NCBI GenBank assembly: GCA_963664605.1
Contig: OY761536.1
Coordinates: 930,001-994,000 of the forward strand
Reading direction: 5' to 3'
Length of the DNA stretch: 64,000 nt
Source: JAHOYW01 sp963664605
GTDB taxonomy: Bacteria > Verrucomicrobiota > Lentisphaeria > Victivallales > Victivallaceae
The notes beneath the pieces are model-generated. The model worked only from the letters and a program-made list of their open reading frames with translations. It was not told the DNA's origin and made no database searches. The translations under genes and the position numbers were made by a program. The stretch's first letter is position 1, and every line of letters starts with the position of its first letter. Shown in pieces: positions 15,995-25,081 of this stretch.

Positions 15995-17329
15995 TTATTT
16001 TAATAAAAATTCTTTGATTGTTTTTACCATATACTGCAATTTGTCTTGTTCCATGCCGGGATACAGACCGATCCAGAAACTGTCGTTCATTATTTTGTCG
16101 GTATTTTTCAGTTTTGAACTTATCCGGTAGTCTTTGCCTTCCTTGAGTTCCGAGAAACAAGGGTGACGCGTGATGTTTCCGGCAAATAAATTGCGGGTTT
16201 GGATATTTTTGCTTTCAAGGTTTTTTACCAGGTCATTACGGGAGAAGGTTACGCCGTCACGCAGGGTAATCAGAAAACCGAACCATGACGGATCACTTTC
16301 CGGGCAGGCCTTGAATAAAATCAATTCTTCCATATCTTTCAGACCGTCATATAAAAAATTGAAATTCTTTTTGCGCTTCTCTACGAAATCAGGAAACTTC
16401 TCAAGTTGCGCGCAGCCTACTGCCGCCTGCATATCGGATACTTTCAAATTATAACCGAAATGGCTGTAGACGTATTTGTGGTCGTAGCCGTAGGGCAGGG
16501 TTCCGAACTGTCCGCTGAAACGGCAGCCGCATGAATCATCTTTGCCGCTGTCGCACCAGCAGTCGCGCCCCCAGTCACGCATGGAGAGCATGATTTTATT
16601 CAGCAGGGGGTTGGCGGTATAGACCGCACCGCCTTCACCCATGGTCATATGGTGGGGAGGATAAAAACTTGAAGTCCCGATATCGCCGAATGTTCCGGTA
16701 AATTTTCCGTCATATTTTGATCCCAGAGCATCGCAATTATCCTCAATCAGCCATAAATTGTGTTTATCGCAGAATGCCTTGACTGTTTTCAAGTCAAAAG
16801 GGTTTCCTAAAGTATGCGCCAGCATGACGGCTTTACTTTTGGAAGACAGTGCCGTTTCGAGTTGAGCACAGTCAATATTACCGGATTCAAGTTCCATATC
16901 TACAAAAACGGGAACCGCACCATATTGGATAATCGGCGCGACTGTTGTTGGAAATCCCGCGGCAACCGTTATTACCTCATCACCGCGTTCAACTTTCCGC
17001 TCCTTGAGTAATGGCGAGGTAAGCGCCATGAATGCCAGCAGGTTGGCGGATGAACCTGAATTCACCAGCAGGCAGAAGCGGATTCCCAGATATGCCGCCA
17101 GTTTTTTCTCGAAATCTCTCGAATAGCGTCCATAGGTGAGCCAGAATTCCAGAGAGGAGTCCACCAGATTTGTCATTTCTTTTTCGCCAAACACCCGTCC
17201 CGCATAGTTGACCCTGGATTTACCGGGAATGAATTTTTCATCGGATTTGTCATGGACTAATGAATAATATTCTTTTACCTTTTCCAGTATATCTGATTTT
17301 AATTGTTCAGCCTGTGCTATTTTGTCCAT
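15995..17329 (-). CDS. rfbH: CDP-4-keto-6-deoxyglucose 3-dehydrase (E1, RfbH)
   Basis: A PMP-dependent, iron-sulfur member of the DegT/AHBA aminotransferase family, 444 residues. It removes the C3 hydroxyl of CDP-4-keto-6-deoxy-D-glucose on the route to 3,6-dideoxyhexoses. Two hallmarks are present. The usual PLP Lys is replaced by His in FYPPHHMTMGEGG (H226/H227). The unusual [2Fe-2S] ligand spacing C-x57-C-x1-C-x7-C is exact (C199, C257, C259, C267). The gene overlaps rfbG by 13 nt. The reductase partner (RfbI/E3) is not in the window, so electrons may come from a general ferredoxin/flavodoxin system. Confidence 0.96.
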   Translation of the reverse strand: MDKIAQAEQLKSDILEKVKEYYSLVHDKSDEKFIPGKSRVNYAGRVFGEKEMTNLVDSSLEFWLTYGRYSRDFEKKLAAYLGIRFCLLVNSGSSANLLAFMALTSPLLKERKVERGDEVITVAAGFPTTVAPIIQYGAVPVFVDMELESGNIDCAQLETALSSKSKAVMLAHTLGNPFDLKTVKAFCDKHNLWLIEDNCDALGSKYDGKFTGTFGDIGTSSFYPPHHMTMGEGGAVYTANPLLNKIMLSMRDWGRDCWCDSGKDDSCGCRFSGQFGTLPYGYDHKYVYSHFGYNLKVSDMQAAVGCAQLEKFPDFVEKRKKNFNFLYDGLKDMEELILFKACPESDPSWFGFLITLRDGVTFSRNDLVKNLESKNIQTRNLFAGNITRHPCFSELKEGKDYRISSKLKNTDKIMNDSFWIGLYPGMEQDKLQYMVKTIKEFLLK

Positions 17330-18405
17330 TCCAATCCCTTTATTTTCGCGTCTTCTATGTATGAATGAAGATCATCTCTGCTTGAAATCGTATCTTTTTC
17401 ATAAAAATCATGATACCATTCAACGGTCTTTCTGAAAGTCATTTTGCTGTCCCAGACTGCCTGCCACTTTAGTTTGATATGTGCTTTTGAGCAATCCAGC
17501 TTAAGTAAGTTGGCTTCATGAACTTCATTTTTGCTGTTTCCAAGCTTATAATCAATTTTTGACCAGAACCGCTTGATGTTTTCCACAACTTCACGAACTG
17601 TGATAGAACCGCTGTCATCCGGCCCGAAGTTCCAGCCCTCTGCAAAATCAGCATCTCTTTCTGCCAGCTTTTGTCCAATTTGAAGATAACCGCTCAATGG
17701 TTCCAGAACATGCTGCCACGGACGTGTCGCTCCCGGATTCCTGATCTCGACTTTTTCATTACGGCTGACCGCGCGCATAATGTCCGGGATCAAACGATCC
17801 TCCGCCCAGTCACCTCCCCCGATAACATTTCCGGCCCGGCAACTTGCTAATAAGACATTGTGTTTTGAACCGAAATCTTTCGGGTTGAAGAATGCATTGC
17901 GGTATGAGCCTGCGACCAGTTCCGCGCAGCCTTTAGAAGCGCTGTATGGGTCATGCCCGCCCATTGCGTCATTTTCACGGTAGCCCCATATCCATTCTTT
18001 ATTGTCATAACATTTATCGCTGGTAACATTGACAATTGCTTTTACGGAAGCGGTTTTGCGGCAGGCTTCCAGGACGTTTACTGTTCCAAGAACATTTGTT
18101 TCAAATGTTTCGCGCGGTTCACGGTAAGACAGACGCACTAAAGGCTGTGCCGCCATATGGAAAACAATTTCAGGTTGAAAATCCGCAAATATATCTTCAA
18201 GTTTTCCCGTATCCAGAATATTTCCAATTTCCGAACAGAGATCAAGATTGAGATGTTCAAAATGATTAGGTTCGGTTGGAGCGGTGAGAGAATATCCGCA
18301 GACATCAGCTCCCAGTTCCGTCAGCCATAAAGCGAGCCATGAGCCTTTAAAACCGGTATGGCCGGTTACCAGGACTTTTTTATTTTCATAAATATTATTA
18401 AACAT
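17317..18405 (-). CDS. rfbG: CDP-glucose 4,6-dehydratase
   Basis: Converts CDP-D-glucose to CDP-4-keto-6-deoxy-D-glucose using bound NAD. The extended SDR fold is clear: KKVLVTGHTGFKGSWLALWL at the N-terminus, VTSDKCYDN for the catalytic Thr/Asp/Lys region, and PYSASKGCAEL with the YxxxK pair. The ATG at 18405 (362 residues) is chosen because it gives the family-standard start and lies 4 nt after the rfbF stop; an upstream in-frame ATG at 18456 would add 17 residues inside rfbF. The gene overlaps rfbH by 13 nt. Confidence 0.95.
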   Translation of the reverse strand: MFNNIYENKKVLVTGHTGFKGSWLALWLTELGADVCGYSLTAPTEPNHFEHLNLDLCSEIGNILDTGKLEDIFADFQPEIVFHMAAQPLVRLSYREPRETFETNVLGTVNVLEACRKTASVKAIVNVTSDKCYDNKEWIWGYRENDAMGGHDPYSASKGCAELVAGSYRNAFFNPKDFGSKHNVLLASCRAGNVIGGGDWAEDRLIPDIMRAVSRNEKVEIRNPGATRPWQHVLEPLSGYLQIGQKLAERDADFAEGWNFGPDDSGSITVREVVENIKRFWSKIDYKLGNSKNEVHEANLLKLDCSKAHIKLKWQAVWDSKMTFRKTVEWYHDFYEKDTISSRDDLHSYIEDAKIKGLEWTK

Positions 18406-18409
18406 TAAT

Positions 18410-19222
18410 TTACCAGTTCTTTGTCCAGGGGGCGTTTCCCCGATCCCAAAGTTCATTCAGCAGCGTATGTTCACGTGCGTTATCCATGCATTGCCAGAAA
18501 CCGTCATGTTTATATGCCTGCATTTCACTGTCGGCTAAAATATTGCCTACAGGTTCCTGCTCGAAGGTCAATTCATTTGAAAGCGTCAGATATTGATTCA
18601 CCGCATCTTTTTTTAATACCATGAAACCACCGTTAATAAAGCCGTCTTCAGTTTGTGGTTTTTCAGAAAATCCGACAACATCATCATTGACGATATTGAT
18701 TTCTCCGAATCTTCCAGCGGGATGAACTGCGGTGACTGTAAGCATTTTTCCCCCGACCTTATGCTGGTCTAATAAAGCTGAAATATTTACATCGGCAACA
18801 GCATCGCCATAAGTCAGGAAGAAATCTTTATCGCTGTCTTTTAAATATTTTGCGGCTCGTGCGATACGTCCGCCGGTCATAGTCCTTTCGCCTGTGTCGG
18901 CCAGTGTGACTTCCCAGTCTTCTTCGCCGGAAGTGCCATGATAGGTAATCTGGTTTTTCTGTCCGAGTTTTACTGTGATATCTGTAGCGCGTGCGTGATA
19001 ATTCAGAAAATAATCAATAAAAGTTTCACGCTTATAGCCCAGGCAGAGAATAAAACGCCTTACGCCGAAAGCCGCGTACGTTTTCATTATATGCCAGACG
19101 ATAGGCTGAGGCCCTACCGGGACCATTGGCTTTGGAAGCAGTTCCGTAACATCCCGCAGACGTGTTCCCTGACCGCCGCATAGTATCATAGCCGGAGGCA
19201 TTGTGCCCTGATTCGGATTCAT
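18410..19222 (-). CDS. rfbF: Glucose-1-phosphate cytidylyltransferase
   Basis: Makes CDP-glucose from CTP and glucose-1-phosphate, the first committed step of CDP-dideoxysugar synthesis. The nucleotidyltransferase signature AMILCGGQGTRLRDVTELLPKPMVPVG opens the protein, and FLTYGDAVADV carries the metal Asp. The ATG at 19222 (270 residues) is preferred because AAAAGGA lies 8 nt upstream; an in-frame start at 19252 would add 10 residues. It is the first gene of the minus-strand sugar operon, so the promoter should lie in the 19223-19316 gap, where no convincing promoter was picked out. Confidence 0.94.
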   Translation of the reverse strand: MNPNQGTMPPAMILCGGQGTRLRDVTELLPKPMVPVGPQPIVWHIMKTYAAFGVRRFILCLGYKRETFIDYFLNYHARATDITVKLGQKNQITYHGTSGEEDWEVTLADTGERTMTGGRIARAAKYLKDSDKDFFLTYGDAVADVNISALLDQHKVGGKMLTVTAVHPAGRFGEINIVNDDVVGFSEKPQTEDGFINGGFMVLKKDAVNQYLTLSNELTFEQEPVGNILADSEMQAYKHDGFWQCMDNAREHTLLNELWDRGNAPWTKNW

Positions 19223-19316
19223 ATTAATATCCTTTTCTGTTTTCCATAACAAGCACTACAATATAGTTTGTTTAACTTGAATAAGCAAATATGAGCTGAA
19301 GATTATTCCAGTTTTT

Positions 19317-21446
19317 TTACAAATGAAAATGTTTCCTGAAATCTTGATAAACTTCCTGTGATGGCGGCTCCTTTTGATAACGCATTTTCTCATATTTTCG
19401 CAGCATTTTTATCAGGGAGATTTTCTGCAGTTCCGGCATCTGCGATCTGGAAAGTTCCAGGATAAAATCATTTATTGTTGATGATGGAGATAAATCAAGT
19501 TCATATTTTACCTTTAACTGTTTTCTGATCTTATGATATAATTTGCTTAATTCGGCAAGCATTTCATCCGGGCTGTCAAAATCATTTTTAAATTTTCGTT
19601 TTTTAAGACGGCGCCGGATATAATATATTGCCAGAGCAACCAGCATCGCTGTCAGTACCGGGCCGCGGATACGATCATGAAAAATTAATACAATAAACTC
19701 CCAGAGCGCGATGAAAAACCCGATGATTGCCTGCGCGAAATAACCCCGGCGCATATTTGAGAGCAACTGCTGAAATGCCTGTTTGACAATATCTGTCCAC
19801 GATTCAATAGTTGACCATTCATGTTTGTTACGGGGAATTCCGCTTGGAGGGGTTGGTTCAACCAGAACCCATTTACCTCTATCCCGGTCAAATGCTTCAA
19901 CCCAGGCATGGGCGTTGCCGACCCGCGCGACATAGTAATATCCAGCAGGATGACGTTCAGCACAGACAAATCCGGTAATGTAACGTGCCGGAATACCAAG
20001 GCGACGCAGCAGCAAAATCATACTGGTTGCATAAAGTTCGCAATGCCCCTCATGGCTTATCTTGAGAAAACTTAAAACCGGGTCGATGGGATTGACTGGT
20101 TGTTCCATGATTTTATATTTAAAATTATCCTGAAAATATTTCAGCAGGACAGCAATGCGCCCCTGGTCATTTATGCCTGGAGATTTTAATTTCGGTAATG
20201 ACTTCAGGATCGGGTCGATTTCCTCAGGCATATACTTTGGCAGTTGTGTATAAACCGCCGTATCCGGCTTGAGCGGCAGCGGCCAACTGCTGTCAGAAAG
20301 TTTTTCAGGGTGGTAAACAGTATAACCGCCGTCAGTTATCCAGTCGCTCAAGGTGACATTGCCGTTGTCTGTATATCTCAAACTGTTTGCGATAATATCT
20401 ATTTGAGTAAAGTTCCCCGGCAGGAATAGTGATTTACTCGCCATTTTTGATGAAACCAGAATCTCAATAGAATACTTTGCCCTGATCCTTTTGTTTATCG
20501 AGAAAGTCCGGTAGTCTTTACCCTCGCTGTCACGCAGCCGCATAGTCTGTTTGGGGGAATCCTGCTCTTTCCATTGACCTGAGAAATACGAAGTATATGC
20601 CCTGCCGCGCAAATATCCGGGCTCATCAGGACAGATTGCCCGGATTACAATTGCCTCCTGGTCTTTCAGAAGTTCAGGAGAAATCATCTGGTTAAGGTCG
20701 GCCCTCTCCCCGAAAACGGTTTTGCCGTTCCGGGGCTGGAAGAACATCGGGTTCAACAATATATTCTGCAGTCCGCGAAGATCGCTGTCGAAATATTCTA
20801 TGAGTTTGTAAAAAGCGAACCCGGCAGGAAACAACAGAACTATAATACAGGTGACGATAAGAAACCTTCTAAAGCGGTATTTTTGCTTTTTCCGGTCTAT
20901 TATTTCCTGTACATTATTGCGGCAGGCGAGTATAAATGAGAATATGCTCAGGGAAATGCATGAGATATACAATGTCCGGAAATTACTAAGAATAACCCCC
21001 GGGATCAGAATGCGTTCCGTTTCAAAAGGAATACGCATAGCGTTACCGCAGAAAGCGAGAGCTATCATGGCGGAGATAAAACATATACTATATGAATATT
21101 TTTTTATGCCGAAAAAAGTAACGGCCACGGACAGGTAAAAGAAGAGTGGAACAATTATATTAGGACGAAACAACGAGCTTATATATTCAAAACGGTCATC
21201 CGCCATTGGAAAAGCAAGGTCAAATAAAACAGCAATAACAAGTGAAAGTACAATGGAATAAATAACTGTACGGTCGTTAAGCTTTGCGGATTTTCTGCTG
21301 ATTAATGATAAAAACAAACCGCAAAGGGTGATTAAAATTATATGCGGCAGATCCGCTACAAGAGAAAAAAGGAATGCGGACGGGGTAAGTATCCCGGCAC
21401 ACAAAAACAACGCTGTAAAAGATTTTTTTTCCGTTCTTTTTCTCAT
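19317..21446 (-). CDS. Membrane transglutaminase-like protein (TgpA/DUF3488 type)
   Basis: A protein of 709 residues. The first 200 or so contain about six hydrophobic helices, followed by a large extracytoplasmic region with a transglutaminase core. The catalytic Cys lies in EGHCELYATSMILLLRRLGIPARYITG, His in GNAHAWVEAFD and Asp in the following WVLVEPTPP strand region. A further helix near residue 580 precedes a cytoplasmic C-terminus. This is the TgpA layout that usually accompanies DUF58 and MoxR genes, as here. The physiological substrate of such systems is not established. The start overlaps the DUF58 stop by 4 nt, with GGAAGG upstream. Confidence 0.88.
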   Translation of the reverse strand: MRKRTEKKSFTALFLCAGILTPSAFLFSLVADLPHIILITLCGLFLSLISRKSAKLNDRTVIYSIVLSLVIAVLFDLAFPMADDRFEYISSLFRPNIIVPLFFYLSVAVTFFGIKKYSYSICFISAMIALAFCGNAMRIPFETERILIPGVILSNFRTLYISCISLSIFSFILACRNNVQEIIDRKKQKYRFRRFLIVTCIIVLLFPAGFAFYKLIEYFDSDLRGLQNILLNPMFFQPRNGKTVFGERADLNQMISPELLKDQEAIVIRAICPDEPGYLRGRAYTSYFSGQWKEQDSPKQTMRLRDSEGKDYRTFSINKRIRAKYSIEILVSSKMASKSLFLPGNFTQIDIIANSLRYTDNGNVTLSDWITDGGYTVYHPEKLSDSSWPLPLKPDTAVYTQLPKYMPEEIDPILKSLPKLKSPGINDQGRIAVLLKYFQDNFKYKIMEQPVNPIDPVLSFLKISHEGHCELYATSMILLLRRLGIPARYITGFVCAERHPAGYYYVARVGNAHAWVEAFDRDRGKWVLVEPTPPSGIPRNKHEWSTIESWTDIVKQAFQQLLSNMRRGYFAQAIIGFFIALWEFIVLIFHDRIRGPVLTAMLVALAIYYIRRRLKKRKFKNDFDSPDEMLAELSKLYHKIRKQLKVKYELDLSPSSTINDFILELSRSQMPELQKISLIKMLRKYEKMRYQKEPPSQEVYQDFRKHFHL

Positions 21447-22780
21447 AATTTAAGCACCCTTCCTTTTTCAACGTCTTCGGCGCTGTAAACTTTGATGTTT
21501 GACGGAGCTGATATTTTTTCTTTGTTGCCGATAATTATGATTTTGGACGCAATGCCGTAATTATTCAGGCGGTTAATTAATTTTTCCCGTTCTTTATCCC
21601 AGCCTTGCAGCAGTACTACTACACTGCCTATACTGGATATTTCCTCAATCACACTCGAAGAAATTTCATTGATCGGAATCTGATGATTTATCTCAAGGCT
21701 GGCGAGAATATCCATTATGTCATCAAAGCAGCTCAAATGCCTGCCTGCCTTGAAATGGTAAACATCCAATCCGGTAGCGAAGATATCGACAACATATTCA
21801 CCGCGCGTCAGGTAATCGATCAGAGCTGAGCAGAGCGACAGGGACGCTTCCAGTTCCGCAAAACGGGGCCTTTTCATAAAACTGAATTGAAAGCTGTTTA
21901 CCGGGGGAACATAAGTATCAACGATTATTGCTATCCGGCTCAGGTATTCCTGTTGAAACTCCTTGATTATAATATCTCCGCTCCTTGCGCTGCCGGTCCA
22001 GTCTATATGGCGCGGATCATCTCCCTCCCGGAATTCCCGGTTGCCGAAAAAATCTAAAGATTCCCCGACTTTCGAAACCCGGGCATCCCCCTCTTTTTGA
22101 AAACGCATCGCCACCGGCAGGTCAAGGGAGTGAAGTTCATGGAAAGAAGGATAGACCAGCAAAACTTCCGGAGCTCCCTTTTTGCGTCTGCTCATTTTAA
22201 ATAAACCCAGAGGAAACCTGGAGTCCGCTATAGGAGAAAAAATATCATATTTACCACGTTTAAGGGCTTCCGCTTCTGCTGTTATTTCCACTTTTTCGCG
22301 TGGAGGGATAACTCCGGCTTTAGCAAGTTTTTTAACTTTTATCCCTGGACGCAGATGGTAGTTGTCCATCTCGATGTCCCAGGCGCTGAAACGGCGCAGG
22401 TTTTCAAGCTCATAGCGGATTGAAAATGTTGATCCGGCCCGGATGCGGCGCGGAACGTGCCGCTTTATTTTTAATTTCGGACGGAAAAGCAGGGCAAATA
22501 TAAAGTCAACCAGAAAAATAATAAATAAAGCCACCGCCACCATGCGCATTGGTGAATTCCAGGCTATAATACTGTACAAAACAATAACCCCGGCAACCGG
22601 AACCAGGACTTGAGCCGGAACCGTGAAAACACGATAGTAAAAAGACAGCAGCCAGATCATCGCGGCAGCCGTTACTGAACGATAATTGCCTGGTCTTTTT
22701 TCAAGAGCCTGGGTATAATTCCATTCCGGTCCGTCCAGAAATCTGTCTACATATTTTCTGTATAACGAGGTGATGCTCAT
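21443..22780 (-). CDS. DUF58 domain-containing membrane protein
   Basis: A protein of 445 residues with two N-terminal helices (about 36-90) and the DUF58 signature GESLDFFGNREFREGDDPRHIDWTGSARSGDIIIKEFQQE (start near residue 232), followed by a vWA-like region (IAIIVDTYVPP). DUF58 proteins pair with MoxR ATPases, probably as chaperone-like assembly modules. Here the order is MoxR, DUF58, transglutaminase on one strand with a 4-nt overlap at the 3' end, so it is an operon. Confidence 0.9.
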   Translation of the reverse strand: MSITSLYRKYVDRFLDGPEWNYTQALEKRPGNYRSVTAAAMIWLLSFYYRVFTVPAQVLVPVAGVIVLYSIIAWNSPMRMVAVALFIIFLVDFIFALLFRPKLKIKRHVPRRIRAGSTFSIRYELENLRRFSAWDIEMDNYHLRPGIKVKKLAKAGVIPPREKVEITAEAEALKRGKYDIFSPIADSRFPLGLFKMSRRKKGAPEVLLVYPSFHELHSLDLPVAMRFQKEGDARVSKVGESLDFFGNREFREGDDPRHIDWTGSARSGDIIIKEFQQEYLSRIAIIVDTYVPPVNSFQFSFMKRPRFAELEASLSLCSALIDYLTRGEYVVDIFATGLDVYHFKAGRHLSCFDDIMDILASLEINHQIPINEISSSVIEEISSIGSVVVLLQGWDKEREKLINRLNNYGIASKIIIIGNKEKISAPSNIKVYSAEDVEKGRVLKL

Positions 22781-22820
22781 AAATCTGTATCCAATAAAAC
22801 CGGAGTTTTATATAATTGCA

Positions 22821-23789
22821 TTATGCTGGAACTTTGATTTTTTTGATGATATCTTCGACTATCTCAATTGCGGAAATACCAGAATACTTAGTTTTATTTT
22901 CAATTACCAGGCGATGCGCCAGTACCGGGGAACAAAGAACTTTAACGTCATCAGGAAGAACATAATCCCGTCCCTGGATTAAGGCATAAGACTGACTGCA
23001 TCTTGAGAGGAGAAGCAGGGCTCGCGGACTGGCCCCGAGCGTAATGCGCGTATCATGCCGGGTCGCTTTAATGATGTTGAGCATATAGTGGACCACAGTT
23101 TTTTCAATGTTCACCTGCTGGACCGCAAGTTGCATTTTGGCTATTTCGGTACAGTTGAGAACGGCTTTGATATGCGCTCCCGGCTCATTGGTCAGCCGGT
23201 CAAATAGCAGTTGCATTTCAGACTCTTCGTCCGGATAGCCTAGCGCGAGCTGCATCGCAAAACGGTCAAGCTGTGCTTCCGGAAGCGGATAAGTCCCTTG
23301 GTATTCAACAGGATTTTCGGTAGCTATAACCATAAATGGATCGGGTAAAAGGCTGGTTTTTCCCGCAATTGAAACTTGTTTTTCGCTCATGCATTCGAGC
23401 AGGGCGGATTGAGTCCTTGGAGAAGCACGGTTGACTTCATCCGCTAACAGTATATTGGCGAAGACTGGGCCGGGTCGGAAGAAGAATTCAGCTTTCTGCT
23501 GATTATATATTGAATTCCCGAGAATGTCTGACGGGAGCAGGTCAGGAGTGAACTGAACCCGGCTGAATTTACCGTCAATACTGGCGGCCAGCGCTTTAGC
23601 AAGAGTTGTTTTGCCGACTCCGGGGACATCTTCCATGAGGACATTGCCGCCAGCTCCAAGCGCGGTTATCAGCAGCCTTATAGTGTCTTTTTTCCCTTTG
23701 ATTACCCGGTTCAGGTTTTCTCCCAGCAAGACAATTTTATTTTGCAGCTCCCCGGTGCTTAAAGAATCTGTTTTAATATTATCACTCAA
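22821..23789 (-). CDS. MoxR-family AAA+ ATPase
   Basis: A protein of 322 residues with Walker A DVPGVGKTTLAKALA, Walker B ILLADEVNRASP, sensor 1 VIATENP and the C-terminal lid. MoxR ATPases act as chaperones for metal-centre or complex assembly with vWA/DUF58 partners. A TTG at 23789 is chosen as start: TGGAGG stands 6 nt upstream and the protein then begins at SDNIKTDS, as in relatives. The in-frame ATG at 23864 would add 25 residues without a ribosome site. First gene of the three-gene operon. Confidence 0.9.
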   Translation of the reverse strand: MSDNIKTDSLSTGELQNKIVLLGENLNRVIKGKKDTIRLLITALGAGGNVLMEDVPGVGKTTLAKALAASIDGKFSRVQFTPDLLPSDILGNSIYNQQKAEFFFRPGPVFANILLADEVNRASPRTQSALLECMSEKQVSIAGKTSLLPDPFMVIATENPVEYQGTYPLPEAQLDRFAMQLALGYPDEESEMQLLFDRLTNEPGAHIKAVLNCTEIAKMQLAVQQVNIEKTVVHYMLNIIKATRHDTRITLGASPRALLLLSRCSQSYALIQGRDYVLPDDVKVLCSPVLAHRLVIENKTKYSGISAIEIVEDIIKKIKVPA

Positions 23790-23977
23790 AGTCAGCCTCC
23801 ATTCTTGTGCGTAAAAAATATTAACTTCAGAAACATAGACCACTCCAACTGAAAATACAAACAATTTTATATACTGTATCGCTTTTATCTTGAATGTGTT
23901 TTTTATATTGTCCGGGAGTTTATCTTATTATATCCGTTTGCCGGTATAAATTAAGCAATATATCTTTTGATTAACTA

Positions 23978-24006
23978 TTGTCTGACTGTAAAAAGTGTGC
24001 TAAATT
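23978..24006 (+). promoter_or_regulatory. Putative sigma-70 promoter for the YbhN/MprF-type gene
   Basis: TTGTCT (23978-23983) and TAAATT (24001-24006) are spaced 17 nt apart, 40 nt before the ATG at 24047. This lies in the 257-nt divergent gap between the MoxR operon and the plus-strand membrane protein gene. It is a motif match only. Confidence 0.4.
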
Positions 24007-24046
24007 ATTAGCGATTTAATCCACCTGTAATAATAAAAGGAACAGG

Positions 24047-25069
24047 ATGCAGGCAGACAATAAGAAAAGTAAAATAAAGGCATTTTTGTCATTTATTCTT
24101 AAAACTGGTTTGGCAGTTGCCATAATCTGGTGGCTCATCAGCAAGAATTATGATACTTTCGTAGAGAATTTGTCCCATATTAATTTCTGGTGGATACTGC
24201 CTGCTGTCATGGCATATGTTTTGCACATGGTTGTATGTTCCTGGCGCTGGTATAAACTAGCTTTGATTATTGGTATTGACATTACTTTTATAGATGCGGT
24301 TTGCCTGACTATGAAGGGGTACTTTTTCTCATTAGTGATCCCCGGCGGGGCGATTGGCGGGGATATCGCTAAAATTGGATTTTTGAACCAACATACCGCT
24401 AAAGGCGCAAAAGCTGAAGGCGCATTTTCCATATTGATGGACCGCATGGTTGGAATGGCGGCGATGTTCAGTTTAGCTTTGGTCGTTATTCTTCTTTCGA
24501 TACCTACCTTGATGAAAGTACAACTTGAAGTGATTCAACTTAACGATACTATTCGAATTCTTGGAATCCTTGGTTTGATTTTTATGTGTCTTGGCGGGCT
24601 TGGGGCAATGACCTGTTTGTTTTTTCACCGGGTCTTTAAAAAAATCAAGCCGGTCGGCTGGTTAATGGATCTTGGGGATAAATACGGGCATGGTATTGTA
24701 AGCCGTTTTACGAAGGTCATAGACACCTACCGTAACTCATGGAAAACAGTTATGCAGCTGACTTTGGTCAGTGTGATATTTGTTCACCTTAATGTTGTTT
24801 TTGTCATATATCTTATTATGAAAAGCCTGGGCATGAGTAACGTTAATCCCCTGGACGTAATCACTGCGGTGACTGTCGGCAATGTCGCCGGGTTGCTGCC
24901 TTCAAATTCCGGACTGGGGCTGCGTGATGTGACGATTAATATTATTCTTGATGCCGCCGGTATCCAGAACGGCGCGACCATCCCGATCATATTTTCGGCA
25001 ATACTTGTTTCCTGCGGTCTTTGCGCGGGGGTATTTTTTATTTTTAATTTCGGTAAAAAGACAGAATAG
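24047..25069 (+). CDS. UPF0104 / lysylphosphatidylglycerol synthase TM-region protein
   Basis: An integral membrane protein of 340 residues with about eight helices. SLVIPGGAIGGDIAK and GLLPSNSGLGLRDV are the conserved loops of the YbhN/AglD/MprF flippase-domain family. It lacks the MprF aminoacyltransferase domain, so it is unlikely to aminoacylate lipid and more likely handles a lipid substrate in the inner membrane. AAAGGAACAGG precedes the ATG. The MetF-MetV gene follows 12 nt later and may be co-transcribed, though no functional link is apparent. Confidence 0.82.
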   Translation: MQADNKKSKIKAFLSFILKTGLAVAIIWWLISKNYDTFVENLSHINFWWILPAVMAYVLHMVVCSWRWYKLALIIGIDITFIDAVCLTMKGYFFSLVIPGGAIGGDIAKIGFLNQHTAKGAKAEGAFSILMDRMVGMAAMFSLALVVILLSIPTLMKVQLEVIQLNDTIRILGILGLIFMCLGGLGAMTCLFFHRVFKKIKPVGWLMDLGDKYGHGIVSRFTKVIDTYRNSWKTVMQLTLVSVIFVHLNVVFVIYLIMKSLGMSNVNPLDVITAVTVGNVAGLLPSNSGLGLRDVTINIILDAAGIQNGATIPIIFSAILVSCGLCAGVFFIFNFGKKTE

Positions 25070-25081
25070 AGTCCTGCTAAA

